Assembly (NCBI GenBank): GCA_041685915.1
Contig: JAWLEV010000011.1
Coordinates: forward strand, 1 to 44,615
Source of the DNA: JAWLEV01 sp041685915
GTDB taxonomy: Bacteria > Chloroflexota > Anaerolineae > UBA1429
Length of the DNA: 44,615 nucleotides
Reading direction: 5' to 3'
The translations under genes and the position numbers were made by a program. Below are positions 14,646 to 22,824 of the stretch, one piece after another. The stretch's first letter is position 1, and every line of letters begins with the position of its first letter. Under the pieces are notes generated by a model that saw only the letters and a program-made list of their open reading frames with translations, was not told the origin of the DNA and made no database searches.

Positions 14646-16631
14646 ATGGCTGAAAAAGTGCAGGCGACGTTCTTTGTCGCGCCGAACGGCGACGACGAGT
14701 GGTCGGGTAAGCTGGCAGAACCCAACGAAGAGGAAACGGATGGCCCGTTCGCCACGGTCGCCCGGGCCCGTGATGCCATTCGCGCCATGCCCGAGATGGA
14801 ACGCGTGGCCCATCCCATCATCGTCATGCTGCGCGAAGGGACCTACTTTTTCGACGAGACGTTAGTCTTTGAGTCCCAGGATAGCGGCACCTTTGCCTGC
14901 CCCATTACTTACGCCGCCTATCCCGGCGAGACGCCGGTCCTGAGCGGCGGTCGGCGTATCGAGGCGGAGTGGCGCCCCTATCAGGATGAGGTCATGATCT
15001 GCAAGATCCCCGAGGCCGAGGACAGGGGGTGGATCTTTCGCCGTCTTATGGTGAGCGGCGAGGCGAAACGCCGCGCGCGCCTGCCGGATGACGACTACTA
15101 TCGTATCAAGGAGTCGGTGAGCGAGGACGCCTTCCGCTACCACGAGGGAGATCTGCAAGCGTTCCACAACCTAGAAGACGTGGAAGCCGTGGTGTTCCAC
15201 TCCTGGAACGAGTCCCGGTTGATCATTGAGGAACTGGATGAGGAAGAGAACGTCGTGACCTTTACTGGCCCGCCAGAGCAAAGCCATTATTTCGAATGGC
15301 GAGGCCCCAATCGTTACTATCTGGAGAACGTTCGCGAGGGGCTGACGCAGTCGGGTGAGTGGTACCTCGATTGCGAGACCGGCGAGCTGTACTATTGGCC
15401 GGAGGAGAATCTGGATGAGGCCGAGATCGTGGCCCCCGTGTTGGAGCAGTTGGTGCGCTTTGAGGCCGAGATGGAGCGGGGCCGCCCGGTCGAGTACCTG
15501 CGGTTCCACGGGCTCACCTTCTCTGACACCAACTGGCCCTTGCCCGCCGAGGGCTATCCCGGCTGTGGCGACGTAGGCGATATCGTTCCACCTTCTGCTT
15601 TGGGCATGGAGGGTGCCCGACGTTGCCGCGTCGAAAATTGCCACATCAAGAACACGGGCACCTATGCTCTGGAGATCAGCGGATCGGGTAATACCATCGT
15701 GGGCAACGAGATCCATGATACCGGAAGCGGGGGCCTCGTGACTCGCAATCTCACGTCCGAGCACACTGTCGTGGCTTACAATCGTATCCATGATTGCGGG
15801 GTGGTGTATCCCAGCGCGGTGGGCATCAACATCGACGATGGCGGGGGCATCTTTACCCATAATCTGATTCACGACATCAGCCACTCGGGCATCTATGCGC
15901 GCCACTGGGCCACGGATCACCAACCCCTGGGGAGAAGAAACCAGGAGGAGGGGCTCTTTATCTCGTACAACGAGATTCACCACGTGATGAAGGTGATCAA
16001 CGATGGGGCGGGTATTTTTGTGCGGGATGCGAATATGCTCATCCGCAACAACCTGATCCACGACGTCTATTCCTATGGCGAGGGTACGCCGGGCTGGGGC
16101 ATTTACCTCGGTTGCCGCAGCCGCGATAGCCGGGTGGAGAATAACCTGGTGTACAGAACCCGCGAATCGGTGCACATATGGTACGGGAATGAGAACACCA
16201 CCTGGATCAACAATATCTTTGTGGATGGCCTCAAGACGCAGATAAACTACACCAATGCCGAGGATACCGAGCACGTCAATGTGCGTTTCCTGCGTAATAT
16301 CGTCTGCTGGGATGACCCCCAGGCGTCGCTTTTCATCGTGCGTGGCGAGCGCTCCCTGCCAGAGGGGTCCGACTATAACGTCTTCTACCAAACAGAGGGG
16401 GCGGATATGCGCATCGAAGAGCTGTCAAGAGTGGAGGATTTCGATGCCTGGCGCGAGCGGGGATACGACGTCCACTCGGTGGTGAGCGATCCCCTGTTCG
16501 TGGACCCGGCGCAGGACGACTATGATCTTGCACCCGGGTCGCCCGCCCTGGAATTGGTCTTTGAGCCCCTGGACCTGTCCACCGTGGGGATTCGAGGAAG
16601 CAGGTGGGACAAAGGGGACGGCGGTGCCTGA
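14646..16631 (+). CDS. Right-handed parallel beta-helix protein
   Basis: 661 residues. AAGGAG lies 9 nt before the ATG. N-terminus ATFFVAPNGDDEWSG and FATVARARDAIRAM match the opening of many polysaccharide-active beta-helix enzymes; about residues 320-560 contain repeated turns with Asn/His at regular places (GNTIVGNEIHDTGSGGLV, NNLIHDVYSYGEG, ENNLVYRTRESVHI). The end, DPLFVDPAQDDYDLAPGSPAL, is the usual closing motif. Such proteins are glycoside hydrolases, lyases or epimerases. No signal peptide is present, so it would act in the cytoplasm unless exported another way. Substrate unknown. Its last codons overlap the start of the DUF3343 gene. Confidence 0.88.
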   Translation: MAEKVQATFFVAPNGDDEWSGKLAEPNEEETDGPFATVARARDAIRAMPEMERVAHPIIVMLREGTYFFDETLVFESQDSGTFACPITYAAYPGETPVLSGGRRIEAEWRPYQDEVMICKIPEAEDRGWIFRRLMVSGEAKRRARLPDDDYYRIKESVSEDAFRYHEGDLQAFHNLEDVEAVVFHSWNESRLIIEELDEEENVVTFTGPPEQSHYFEWRGPNRYYLENVREGLTQSGEWYLDCETGELYYWPEENLDEAEIVAPVLEQLVRFEAEMERGRPVEYLRFHGLTFSDTNWPLPAEGYPGCGDVGDIVPPSALGMEGARRCRVENCHIKNTGTYALEISGSGNTIVGNEIHDTGSGGLVTRNLTSEHTVVAYNRIHDCGVVYPSAVGINIDDGGGIFTHNLIHDISHSGIYARHWATDHQPLGRRNQEEGLFISYNEIHHVMKVINDGAGIFVRDANMLIRNNLIHDVYSYGEGTPGWGIYLGCRSRDSRVENNLVYRTRESVHIWYGNENTTWINNIFVDGLKTQINYTNAEDTEHVNVRFLRNIVCWDDPQASLFIVRGERSLPEGSDYNVFYQTEGADMRIEELSRVEDFDAWRERGYDVHSVVSDPLFVDPAQDDYDLAPGSPALELVFEPLDLSTVGIRGSRWDKGDGGA

Positions 16632-16875
16632 AGAGGCGGAGAGATACGGGGTGGTGATCTATCGAACCACCTCCGCCGCCTATGCCAGCGAGAAGGCGCT
16701 ACAGGAACGGGGATTACACGTAAACGTGATTCCCGTTCCACGTTCTTTGTCCACAGATTGCTGCTTGGGCTTGCGGGTCACCTGGGAGGAGCGGGATCGG
16801 GTGCGGGAGATCTTGTGCCGGGAGGAGATCCCTTTCGCCGCTATTTATCGCTGGCACCCATACTCTTCACTGTGA
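16624..16875 (+). CDS. DUF3343 sulfur/selenium-carrier-like protein
   Basis: 83 residues from the GTG at 16624, which overlaps the end of the previous gene by 8 nt and lies about 7 nt behind AAGGGG. The pattern YGVVIYRTTSAAYASEKALQ, then VIPVPRSLSTDCCLGLRV, matches DUF3343 (putative Se/S carrier): a betabetaalpha fold with a single conserved cysteine after the PRSLSxDC motif. Here the cysteine is doubled (Cys46-Cys47), where the family usually has Cys-Gly. The family is often found with desulfurases or selenium genes and may hold persulfide or selenide. Two desulfurases lie 10-15 kb upstream. The link to the beta-helix protein by overlap is unexplained. Confidence 0.8.
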   Translation: MPEEAERYGVVIYRTTSAAYASEKALQERGLHVNVIPVPRSLSTDCCLGLRVTWEERDRVREILCREEIPFAAIYRWHPYSSL

Positions 16876-16925
16876 TAGTCTAAAGCGTCTAGGCGTCAAC
16901 AATAGGTGAGGAGGTAGAGAGCCAG

Positions 16926-17063
16926 ATGCTCTGCCCCTCGCTTTTCTGTCCGGACTATGGTATGCTTCCCATTTGGATTCGGTTCTATCTTGTGTTGGTG
17001 CGGAAAATTGCGCTCACTGTATACCGAATATGGGTCTTACCAGGCTATCGTGCCCACATATAG
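16926..17063 (+). CDS. Possible 45-residue membrane microprotein
   Basis: ATG at 16926 lies 10 nt behind a perfect GAGGAGGT (16908-16915). The frame starts MLCPSLFCPDYGMLPI and continues with hydrophobic and aromatic residues (IWIRFYLVLVRKIALTVYRIW), ending at TAG 17061-17063. It could form one membrane helix with basic residues. No family is recognised. The strong ribosome binding site with nothing else to serve is the main support. Confidence 0.35.
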   Translation: MLCPSLFCPDYGMLPIWIRFYLVLVRKIALTVYRIWVLPGYRAHI

Positions 17064-17116
17064 TAGCGATCCGGCCTCAGAAAAGTCACCAACACACTCT
17101 GCAACCGAGTCCCCAT

Positions 17117-17145
17117 TTGTCAAAAGATGGGCAACTGTCTACTAT
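17117..17145 (+). promoter_or_regulatory. Candidate promoter of the MFS gene
   Basis: TTGTCA (17117-17122), 17-nt spacer, TACTAT (17140-17145). It lies 38 nt before the chosen MFS start. The rest of the 308-bp stretch 16876-17183 holds only the possible microprotein. Confidence 0.4.
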
Positions 17146-17183
17146 CCATTACGTTGGCAAGATATTTGTGGAGCCCGTCATCG

Positions 17184-18386
17184 ATGAAGTCTTTTATCGC
17201 CTTGCGCCGACGCTGGTACCGTTGGTTTTTGGGAGGCAGGGGGTTGTCGTCAGGCGCCTTTCGCATTCGAGAGGTGGCGCGAAGTTGGCTCATCTACAGT
17301 CTCACCGGTTCCGCCTTTGTGTTGGGATGGGTGGATGCGATGTGGGGGGTGGCGACGCTTTTTCTGAGCCTACTTGGGGGGGCTGTCTCGGATCGTATCG
17401 ACAGGCGGAGGCTTTTGACGTTGGGCCAGATAGGGAGCGCTCTTATTCCCCTGGTTGTCACCTTTCTCATATTTGGTGGCGTGATCCGAGTGTGGCACCT
17501 GGTGCTGGCCAATTTTCTCATGGGGGTGGTCTTTTCCTTTGTGATCCCCGCGCGCCGCGCGCTGTTGGGGGATCTGATGACCTCAGGTGCACTGCTGAAC
17601 GCCATGGCCCTGAGTACCATGGCTAGATCTGGTGCCCAGATCGCTTCCTCGGCAATAGGGGGGAAACTAGTAGATGAGGCGGGCCCGGCGCCGGCCTATC
17701 TACTGGTTGCTGGCTGCATCGCCCTGACGGCCTGGATGTACTCTCACTTGCCATCCACGGAAGGGGAGGATGAAGGGGGAGTGGAAAACTCGATCCGCAC
17801 CGATGTGGTGGAGGGGGCCAATTATATTCTTGAACGGCCGTTACTGACGGGGATTCTGGCGTTGGAACTGGGACGGGTATTGCTCTATCGTCCCTATACG
17901 ATACTGCTGCCCCTTTTTGCGGGAGATGTCTTTGAAGTTGGCGCCACGGGACTGGGGCTTCTTCAGGGTGCCTCGTCCGTCGGGGGGTTGGCGGGCTCTT
18001 TGATCATCGCCGCGCTGGGCGATTTTCGGTACAAGGGATGGTTGCTTATCGGCGCGGGAGCGTTGAGTGGCGTGGGGCTTCTCTCCCTCGGTTGGGCGCC
18101 AACTTTTGTTTTGGCTTTGATCTCCCTCGTGCTGGCCACGATGGGCGGCAGCGCCTATATGGTGACACGCAACACCTTACTGCAGAACATATCGAGCAAG
18201 CGGATGAGGGGGCGTGTGGTTGGCTTTCGGCGATTGCTCTGGGGGCTGCGGCCCCTGGGTGTGCTGCCGGTGGGCGCTTTGGCCGATGCCGTGGGGGCGC
18301 CTTTGACAGTCACGCTAACAGGGATGGCGGTTCTGTTGCTCTTTGTCGTGGGAGGAATGCTGCAGCCCGGGTTGCGCCAGCGCTGA
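17184..18386 (+). CDS. MFS transporter, EntS-like
   Basis: 400 residues with about 12 hydrophobic segments. The loop DRIDRRRLLTLGQ after segment 2 is the signature of the major facilitator family, and TGSAFVLGWVDAMWGV and IPARRALLGDLMTSGALLNAMAL match the EntS/MFS_3 branch of drug and siderophore exporters. I place the start at the ATG 17184 (MKSFIALRRRWYRW); its ribosome binding site is weak (TGGAG). The frame is open for 19 codons upstream (ATG 17127), which would read through the promoter region. Substrate unknown. It is the last rightward gene before the convergence point. Confidence 0.85.
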   Translation: MKSFIALRRRWYRWFLGGRGLSSGAFRIREVARSWLIYSLTGSAFVLGWVDAMWGVATLFLSLLGGAVSDRIDRRRLLTLGQIGSALIPLVVTFLIFGGVIRVWHLVLANFLMGVVFSFVIPARRALLGDLMTSGALLNAMALSTMARSGAQIASSAIGGKLVDEAGPAPAYLLVAGCIALTAWMYSHLPSTEGEDEGGVENSIRTDVVEGANYILERPLLTGILALELGRVLLYRPYTILLPLFAGDVFEVGATGLGLLQGASSVGGLAGSLIIAALGDFRYKGWLLIGAGALSGVGLLSLGWAPTFVLALISLVLATMGGSAYMVTRNTLLQNISSKRMRGRVVGFRRLLWGLRPLGVLPVGALADAVGAPLTVTLTGMAVLLLFVVGGMLQPGLRQR

Positions 18387-18394
18387 CGGAAATA

Positions 18395-18434
18395 GGGGGT
18401 GGATTGGTAGTCCGCCCCCCTGCGTGTTTTCATT
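18395..18434 (+). terminator. Terminator at the convergence of the two arms
   Basis: GGGGGTGGA (18395-18403) pairs with TCCGCCCCC (18411-18419) through 8 of 9 positions with one G-T pair, 7-nt loop, followed by a T-rich stretch (TGCGTGTTTTCATTT). It ends the MFS gene, and the stem may also serve the leftward hydrolase gene that stops at 18452. Confidence 0.75.
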
Positions 18435-18451
18435 TAAGATGTCTTGTCCCC

Positions 18452-19126
18452 TCACTCTGACATGAGATGCTCCAGGAACCATTCGCGTGCCAATCGCGCT
18501 ACCTCGTCCAGCGCGCCCGGCTCCTCGAAAAGGTGTCCTGCGCCAGCGACTACTTCCAGGGATTTTTCCGATGTCAGCCTTTGCAGGGCCTGGCGGTTCA
18601 GTTCGAGCACGCGGTAGTCGTTTCCGCCCACGATAAAGAGAGTGGGAGCGCGCACCTGATCGAGGACGTCCCCAGCCAGATCCACGCGGCCGCCTCGAGA
18701 GACGACGGCCTTGGCTGCCTCGGGACGCTCTGTGGCGGCGATCAAAGCCCCTGCTGCTCCCGTGCTGGAACCAAAGTAGCCCAGGTTCAAGTTTTGAGTC
18801 TTCTCTTGTTCCAGGAGCCAGTCTGTGGCACCCACCACCCGCCGGGCGAGGCGATCGATGTCAAAGCGTACCTGTCGCGTGCGGCGGTCGAGCTCCTTTT
18901 CCTCAGGGGTCATAAGGTCGATAAGCAGGGTCGCCAGGCCCCCGTCACGAAGTTCGTCGGCCACAAAGTTATTGCGCGGGCTGTGTCGGCTGCTCCCCGT
19001 ACCATGGGCAAAGAGCACGATGCCCTCGGCGCCGTCCGGGATACTCAGATTGGCCTCTACGGTGGCGGCGTCGGTCGAGACGTGGACCAATTCTCCTACA
19101 TCGTCTTGATCCCTCAATGCACTCAT
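18452..19126 (-). CDS. Alpha/beta hydrolase, dienelactone-hydrolase-like
   Basis: 224 residues. The start at 19126 lies behind a perfect AAAGGAGGT; a longer frame from 19204 has no such site. HGTGSSRHSPRNN forms the oxyanion region; Ser121 in FGSSTGAAGALIAA is the nucleophile; VGGNDYRVLELN carries the Asp and GAGHLFEEPGAL the His. In many bacteria this kind of hydrolase is fused to, or sits beside, a phosphoribosyltransferase of the type found at 20582 and 22825; here they are separate genes in one leftward run. Probable cytoplasmic esterase, substrate unknown. Confidence 0.85.
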   Translation of the reverse strand: MSALRDQDDVGELVHVSTDAATVEANLSIPDGAEGIVLFAHGTGSSRHSPRNNFVADELRDGGLATLLIDLMTPEEKELDRRTRQVRFDIDRLARRVVGATDWLLEQEKTQNLNLGYFGSSTGAAGALIAATERPEAAKAVVSRGGRVDLAGDVLDQVRAPTLFIVGGNDYRVLELNRQALQRLTSEKSLEVVAGAGHLFEEPGALDEVARLAREWFLEHLMSE

Positions 19127-19258
19127 GCTTGTACCTCCTTTCACGTTCACTTGTAATGGGCAGTTGGAGAGAGGCAAGAGATGATGGTTGGCTATGATTG
19201 GCAATGCCCCCCTGACCGGCTTCTAGATGGTTCCTGAATATAATTCCCCAAGTTTGCT

Positions 19259-20455
19259 CTATTCTTCTGGAGGCCCTTGTCCAAGTAAATCTTTAAGGGG
19301 GGTATCATCGATGATGATGGAGACCTCTTCCACTCCCACGTATTGACGGACCGTCTGTCGTAGTTGTTCCTCGACCCGGGGCTCGTCACACACTCCGCCG
19401 AGCATCAACGAGCCTGAAAGCCTGACGACGGCCTCTCCATCCGTGATGCGTACCTCCTCCACGGAAAGGTCTGATTGATATAGCGCGTTGTAGAGCCCAG
19501 ACGGTTCATGTCTTCTGTCTTTGATCGATAACAACTTGTTCAATGCTGCTGTCGCGGGGTCGGCATCCGCATCGATTTGTACCTGGACCGGCACTAAACT
19601 GTCATTGCAACCGAACCTTTTACCCCGTTGTCCATCGTCGCCCACGGCCACAAGATAAATATTTGTCTGCACCGTCGATGTCGGAGAAGGGGTAGTGGTC
19701 TCTGCCGTAGTGACGTCGAAAACCTCAGACACCGCTTTGGCGGGCCTGTATTCTGCTGCGACGACGATCACCCATTCGTCACCCGGCTCCACGAAATCGG
19801 GCATGGTGATTTCGGTATCGACGTGTCCCTCGCTATCCGTCTCTGCCATGGTCACGACGTCGTACTCTGAGTGAGGTCTTCCGACGCCTATCTCCACCCG
19901 TTTGTCGGGGGGAAAGTCCTGGCCCATCACGCGTACGGTCGTTCCGGATGGCCCGCTGTGGGGCGAGATTTCCACCGTTCCGTGATACTCTTGTTCTATT
20001 ACTTGAAACTCGTTAGATACAATCTTTGGTGAGGCTGTTTCGGTCGTTCCCTCAACGACCCATTGCTGTCCAGGCTCTGCCGACATGGGGATGATGAGTG
20101 TTTTTGTGAAGGTGCCATCGGCAGTGATGTGGGCATCGTACGATGCTTCGGCGCTTGCCTCTTTTTGCCCCACGCCGACTTGTATCTCTGCATCCGATGG
20201 CCATCCCTCCCCCTTTACCGTGATCTTGGTGCCGGGCGGCCCACTGGTCGGGAAAATAGTTACTGTGGAACTCGGTGATGTAGGTTGAGGCGTCGCTGTC
20301 GCTGTAGGTGTCGCTGTCGTTGCTTCCATCACCTGGGAAGGCGTTGGAGTTTGCGTCACCCTCGCTTCTTCCTGATCTGGTGTGCAACCTGATAGCGGCA
20401 TGACGGCAGCGAGGATGAGGAGCATGATGGTCATCATCCTCGATATCCCTTGCAT
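19259..20455 (-). CDS. GerMN-domain lipoprotein with two IPT-like domains
   Basis: 398 residues. AAGGAGG lies just before the ATG at 20455. Signal peptide with lipobox LSGC (Cys24), then a Thr/Pro-rich stalk (about 30-70). Two similar beta-sandwich repeats follow, one starting VTIFPTSGPPGTKITVKGEGWP and the other VEISPHSGPSGTTVRVMGQDFP, of the IPT/TIG type. A second Thr/Pro linker leads to a C-terminal GerMN domain (DSLVPVQVQI, VRITDGEAVVRLSGSL, VGVEEVSIIIDD). GerMN occurs in spore-germination proteins but also in many non-spore-formers. Probably an outer-surface lipoprotein; binding partner unknown. Confidence 0.88.
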   Translation of the reverse strand: MQGISRMMTIMLLILAAVMPLSGCTPDQEEARVTQTPTPSQVMEATTATPTATATPQPTSPSSTVTIFPTSGPPGTKITVKGEGWPSDAEIQVGVGQKEASAEASYDAHITADGTFTKTLIIPMSAEPGQQWVVEGTTETASPKIVSNEFQVIEQEYHGTVEISPHSGPSGTTVRVMGQDFPPDKRVEIGVGRPHSEYDVVTMAETDSEGHVDTEITMPDFVEPGDEWVIVVAAEYRPAKAVSEVFDVTTAETTTPSPTSTVQTNIYLVAVGDDGQRGKRFGCNDSLVPVQVQIDADADPATAALNKLLSIKDRRHEPSGLYNALYQSDLSVEEVRITDGEAVVRLSGSLMLGGVCDEPRVEEQLRQTVRQYVGVEEVSIIIDDTPLKDLLGQGPPEE

Positions 20456-20524
20456 ATGCGCCTCCTTGTTGGATTCAAAAGTTTCATATGTTGTGGTATG
20501 TGCGGCCCGTGGACTGGGACGGGC

Positions 20525-20557
20525 GTCACCCCTTTGTGAATTCCACAAAAGGGTGAC
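20525..20557. repeat. Long hairpin between phosphoribosyltransferase and lipoprotein genes
   Basis: GTCACCCCTTTGTG (20525-20538) pairs with CACAAAAGGGTGAC (20544-20557): 14 positions with one mismatch that becomes a G-U pair in the leftward transcript, and a 5-nt loop. No T-tract on either side. It may stop or protect the upstream mRNA, setting different levels for the two genes. Confidence 0.7.
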
Positions 20558-20581
20558 ACCACGTCCTCTACCTCGGGTGTG

Positions 20582-21232
20582 CTATGACGTGAACTCGTCG
20601 GCCTCGTTCAGCAGTGCTCTAACCTGTTCGTTGCTGGTTTGTGAGAAATCTAGGTATGAGCCGCCGACACCAAAGAATGGTCGTGGCGTTCTCAGACAGA
20701 TGATTCCGTCCGCGACATCCTCAAAGTCGGCGCACGTCTCCGTTGGTGCTGTCGGCACGGCTATGATAATGCGCTTCGGATCACTCTTTCGCAGAGCGCT
20801 TACCGCCGCGCGCATCGTGGCGCCGGTAGCGAGGCCGTCGTCCACAAGGATCACCGTCTTCTCCTCCACGTCTATCCCAGGGCGGGCGCCGCGATAAGCC
20901 TCTTCGCGGCGTTCCAGTTCTTCCCGCTCTCGCGTGGCGATCCTTTCGATATCCTCCTCCGAGATGCCAAGTCTACGGACCACATCCTCGTTCATGACGC
21001 GCACCCCACCTGAGGCGATGGCGCCCATGGCAAGCTCGGGATTGCCTGGTACTCCGAGCTTGCGCACGACGAATACGTCCAAAGGAGCCTCGAGGGCTTT
21101 GGCGACCTCAAAGGCGACGGGGACGCCTCCCCGAGGCAGTCCCAGGACGACGACATCCTCTTGATCTGCATACTCGGAGAGTTCTTCCGCTAACTGTTGA
21201 CCTGCGGACATTCGATCTGCAAATTGTGGCAT
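20582..21232 (-). CDS. Phosphoribosyltransferase-family protein (copy 1)
   Basis: 216 residues. The PRPP loop is VILVDDGLATGATM (127-140); GLPRGGVPVAFEVAKAL (31-47) is the usual N-terminal element of the family often annotated as phosphoribosyl transferase domain proteins. It shares this plan with copy 2 at 22825. The base or other acceptor is unknown. AAGGAGG precedes the ATG. Lies between the serpin and the lipoprotein genes, with 14 nt to the serpin stop. Confidence 0.9.
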   Translation of the reverse strand: MPQFADRMSAGQQLAEELSEYADQEDVVVLGLPRGGVPVAFEVAKALEAPLDVFVVRKLGVPGNPELAMGAIASGGVRVMNEDVVRRLGISEEDIERIATREREELERREEAYRGARPGIDVEEKTVILVDDGLATGATMRAAVSALRKSDPKRIIIAVPTAPTETCADFEDVADGIICLRTPRPFFGVGGSYLDFSQTSNEQVRALLNEADEFTS

Positions 21233-21246
21233 TTATTTCCTCCTTT

Positions 21247-22683
21247 CTATGACGTGGGGTCGACGACGCGGCCCATAAAGAGGATGGTATCCGTCTCCAT
21301 GTCACGGATGAGAAAGATAAAGGGTTGATCGAGAGTAAGTTCGATCGGTTCGGTGGGTGCCGAGGTGATCCCGACCACCACCGCCGTGGCCGCCGCCGCC
21401 TCCGTGCCGGTTTCATCCACTGATACAAAGGCCTTATGCAGTACCTCTTGGATAAAGAGTTCACGGCTGCCGTCGATGCCCGAGAAATCGGCCTCTTCTG
21501 GTGAAAATGCCGCAGGCATGCCCATCTCTGCCAGTTGCTGCGCTAACTGGAAGCGGGCGTCGAAAGAGAATTTGGGCATCGTCAGGGCCACTTCTTTGGT
21601 TTCCATGTCCGCCATAATACTCTCGATATCCTGAGCCTGAAGCGATTCCTCAAAGGCGCCAAACTGTCCTGCCTCGGGAGCCAAGATCACCATGGAGGCG
21701 CGGTCACCCACATAAGGCAGTTCAACGGCCTGATACCCTTCGTCTTCCGTGTAGCCAAAGCGTGCCGTCTGGCGCATCATGGGTACCGAGATTTCCTCGC
21801 CATCGGGCAGATGGAAGGGGCCATCCTGCGTCTGCTCCTCGTCAAAGGGATGCTCCCACGAGGCGCGGAAATAGATGGCGTTGGTCAGGATGAGGCGAGT
21901 CAGTTCGTCGATGACGCCCTGGGGTATCAGATCTTTGATCTTGCCATTGGTCTGCTCGCTGACCCAGGTGTTGATCGTCTGTCGCGCCTCTTCTGATGCT
22001 TGCACAAAATCGAGGATATGAATCCCCGCGCCATAGTTCTTGGCCAGAACGTCGAGGTATTCCTGGAGGAAGGGGTATCCCTCCTGTCCCCAGACAGCGT
22101 TGGCGATTTGCAGTGTGAAGGCGTCGCCCTCTTTTTCTTTTTCCGCTTCCTCCTCTTCTCCTTCGGTTAGAGCCAGGGATAGGGCGTTGAAAGCCGGATG
22201 CAACCGTTCCTGCGACAGGTTATACCGCAGCGTCTCTGCCATCTGTCCCTCAGTCTCTCCCCGAGCGCCAGCGTAGGCCATGGCCAGGGCTGACGAGATG
22301 CTATATGGTGAGTAAAAGAGGTTACCCTCGGTCTCGCGGACGGCGCGGTAAAAGTCCAGGGCAAAGGCATTGTTGCCGTCCACCCTCTGCTCCATTTCCT
22401 CTTCCGTCACCTCTGGTGAGGTCGTGCGTTCTACATCGGAGCGTGCCAGTTGTAACATGGCTTCACCCTCCTCTGTGGGAGTGGGCTCGGGCATCGTTTG
22501 CGTTGGTGTCGGTTCGGGTATTGTTTCTGTGGGCGTGGGTTCGGGTACTGTTGGTGTAGAGGTCGGCCCCTCTTCCCGCGTGGGAACTGGTGTTGCGGTG
22601 GGACTCGTTCTCATTGCCGCGCATCCTCCTGTAGTCAGAAGCATGGCGATGATGACGAAAACGCTGACTATTTTTGCTCTCAT
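21247..22683 (-). CDS. Serpin, lipoprotein type
   Basis: 478 residues. Lipobox LLTTGGC (Cys21), then a Pro/Thr/Glu stalk with three 9-residue repeats, then a full serpin domain from about residue 100 (NNAFALDFYRAV, NLFYSPYSISSALAMAYAGARGET). The reactive-centre loop has an inhibitory hinge: GTEAAAATA with Gly426 as P15 and Thr427 as P14; counting forward puts Thr440-Ser441 at the scissile bond (P1-P1'). DQPFIFLIRD follows as the usual closing strand. It is probably an active inhibitor of a serine or cysteine protease, displayed on the cell surface. A Thr P1 suggests an elastase- or subtilisin-like target, which is a guess. Confidence 0.93.
   Translation of the reverse strand: MRAKIVSVFVIIAMLLTTGGCAAMRTSPTATPVPTREEGPTSTPTVPEPTPTETIPEPTPTQTMPEPTPTEEGEAMLQLARSDVERTTSPEVTEEEMEQRVDGNNAFALDFYRAVRETEGNLFYSPYSISSALAMAYAGARGETEGQMAETLRYNLSQERLHPAFNALSLALTEGEEEEAEKEKEGDAFTLQIANAVWGQEGYPFLQEYLDVLAKNYGAGIHILDFVQASEEARQTINTWVSEQTNGKIKDLIPQGVIDELTRLILTNAIYFRASWEHPFDEEQTQDGPFHLPDGEEISVPMMRQTARFGYTEDEGYQAVELPYVGDRASMVILAPEAGQFGAFEESLQAQDIESIMADMETKEVALTMPKFSFDARFQLAQQLAEMGMPAAFSPEEADFSGIDGSRELFIQEVLHKAFVSVDETGTEAAAATAVVVGITSAPTEPIELTLDQPFIFLIRDMETDTILFMGRVVDPTS
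22475..22555. repeat. Three 27-bp tandem repeats in the serpin stalk
   Basis: Three units of 27 bp (22475-22501, 22502-22528, 22529-22555) encode PEPTPT-type 9-residue repeats. The units differ by several silent or conservative changes. Copy number may vary between strains, changing the length of the stalk. Confidence 0.7.
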
Positions 22684-22766
22684 GGTTTTGTTCTCCTTTC
22701 CATGTTCGCGTTGTCATTTTCTCGTGATAGATATGATCGTTTGATCGAGATGTCCTCGTCCATCCT

Positions 22767-22781
22767 GTCTATCTTATAGAC
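22767..22781. promoter_or_regulatory. Palindrome upstream of the serpin gene
   Basis: GTCTAT-CTT-ATAGAC, 6-bp arms, 84 nt before the serpin start in the 141-bp gap. On the leftward strand it contains TATAAG, which could be a -10 box, so it might be an operator. No good -35 box is seen. Confidence 0.3.
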
Positions 22782-22824
22782 GTATCATGTTGGTAAAAAG
22801 TTCCAATCTGAGAAGGCCCCGGCC

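Noticed and set aside
15171..16391. Long leftward open frame over the beta-helix gene
   Set aside because: Antisense shadow; the rightward product has clear repeat motifs, the leftward one none.
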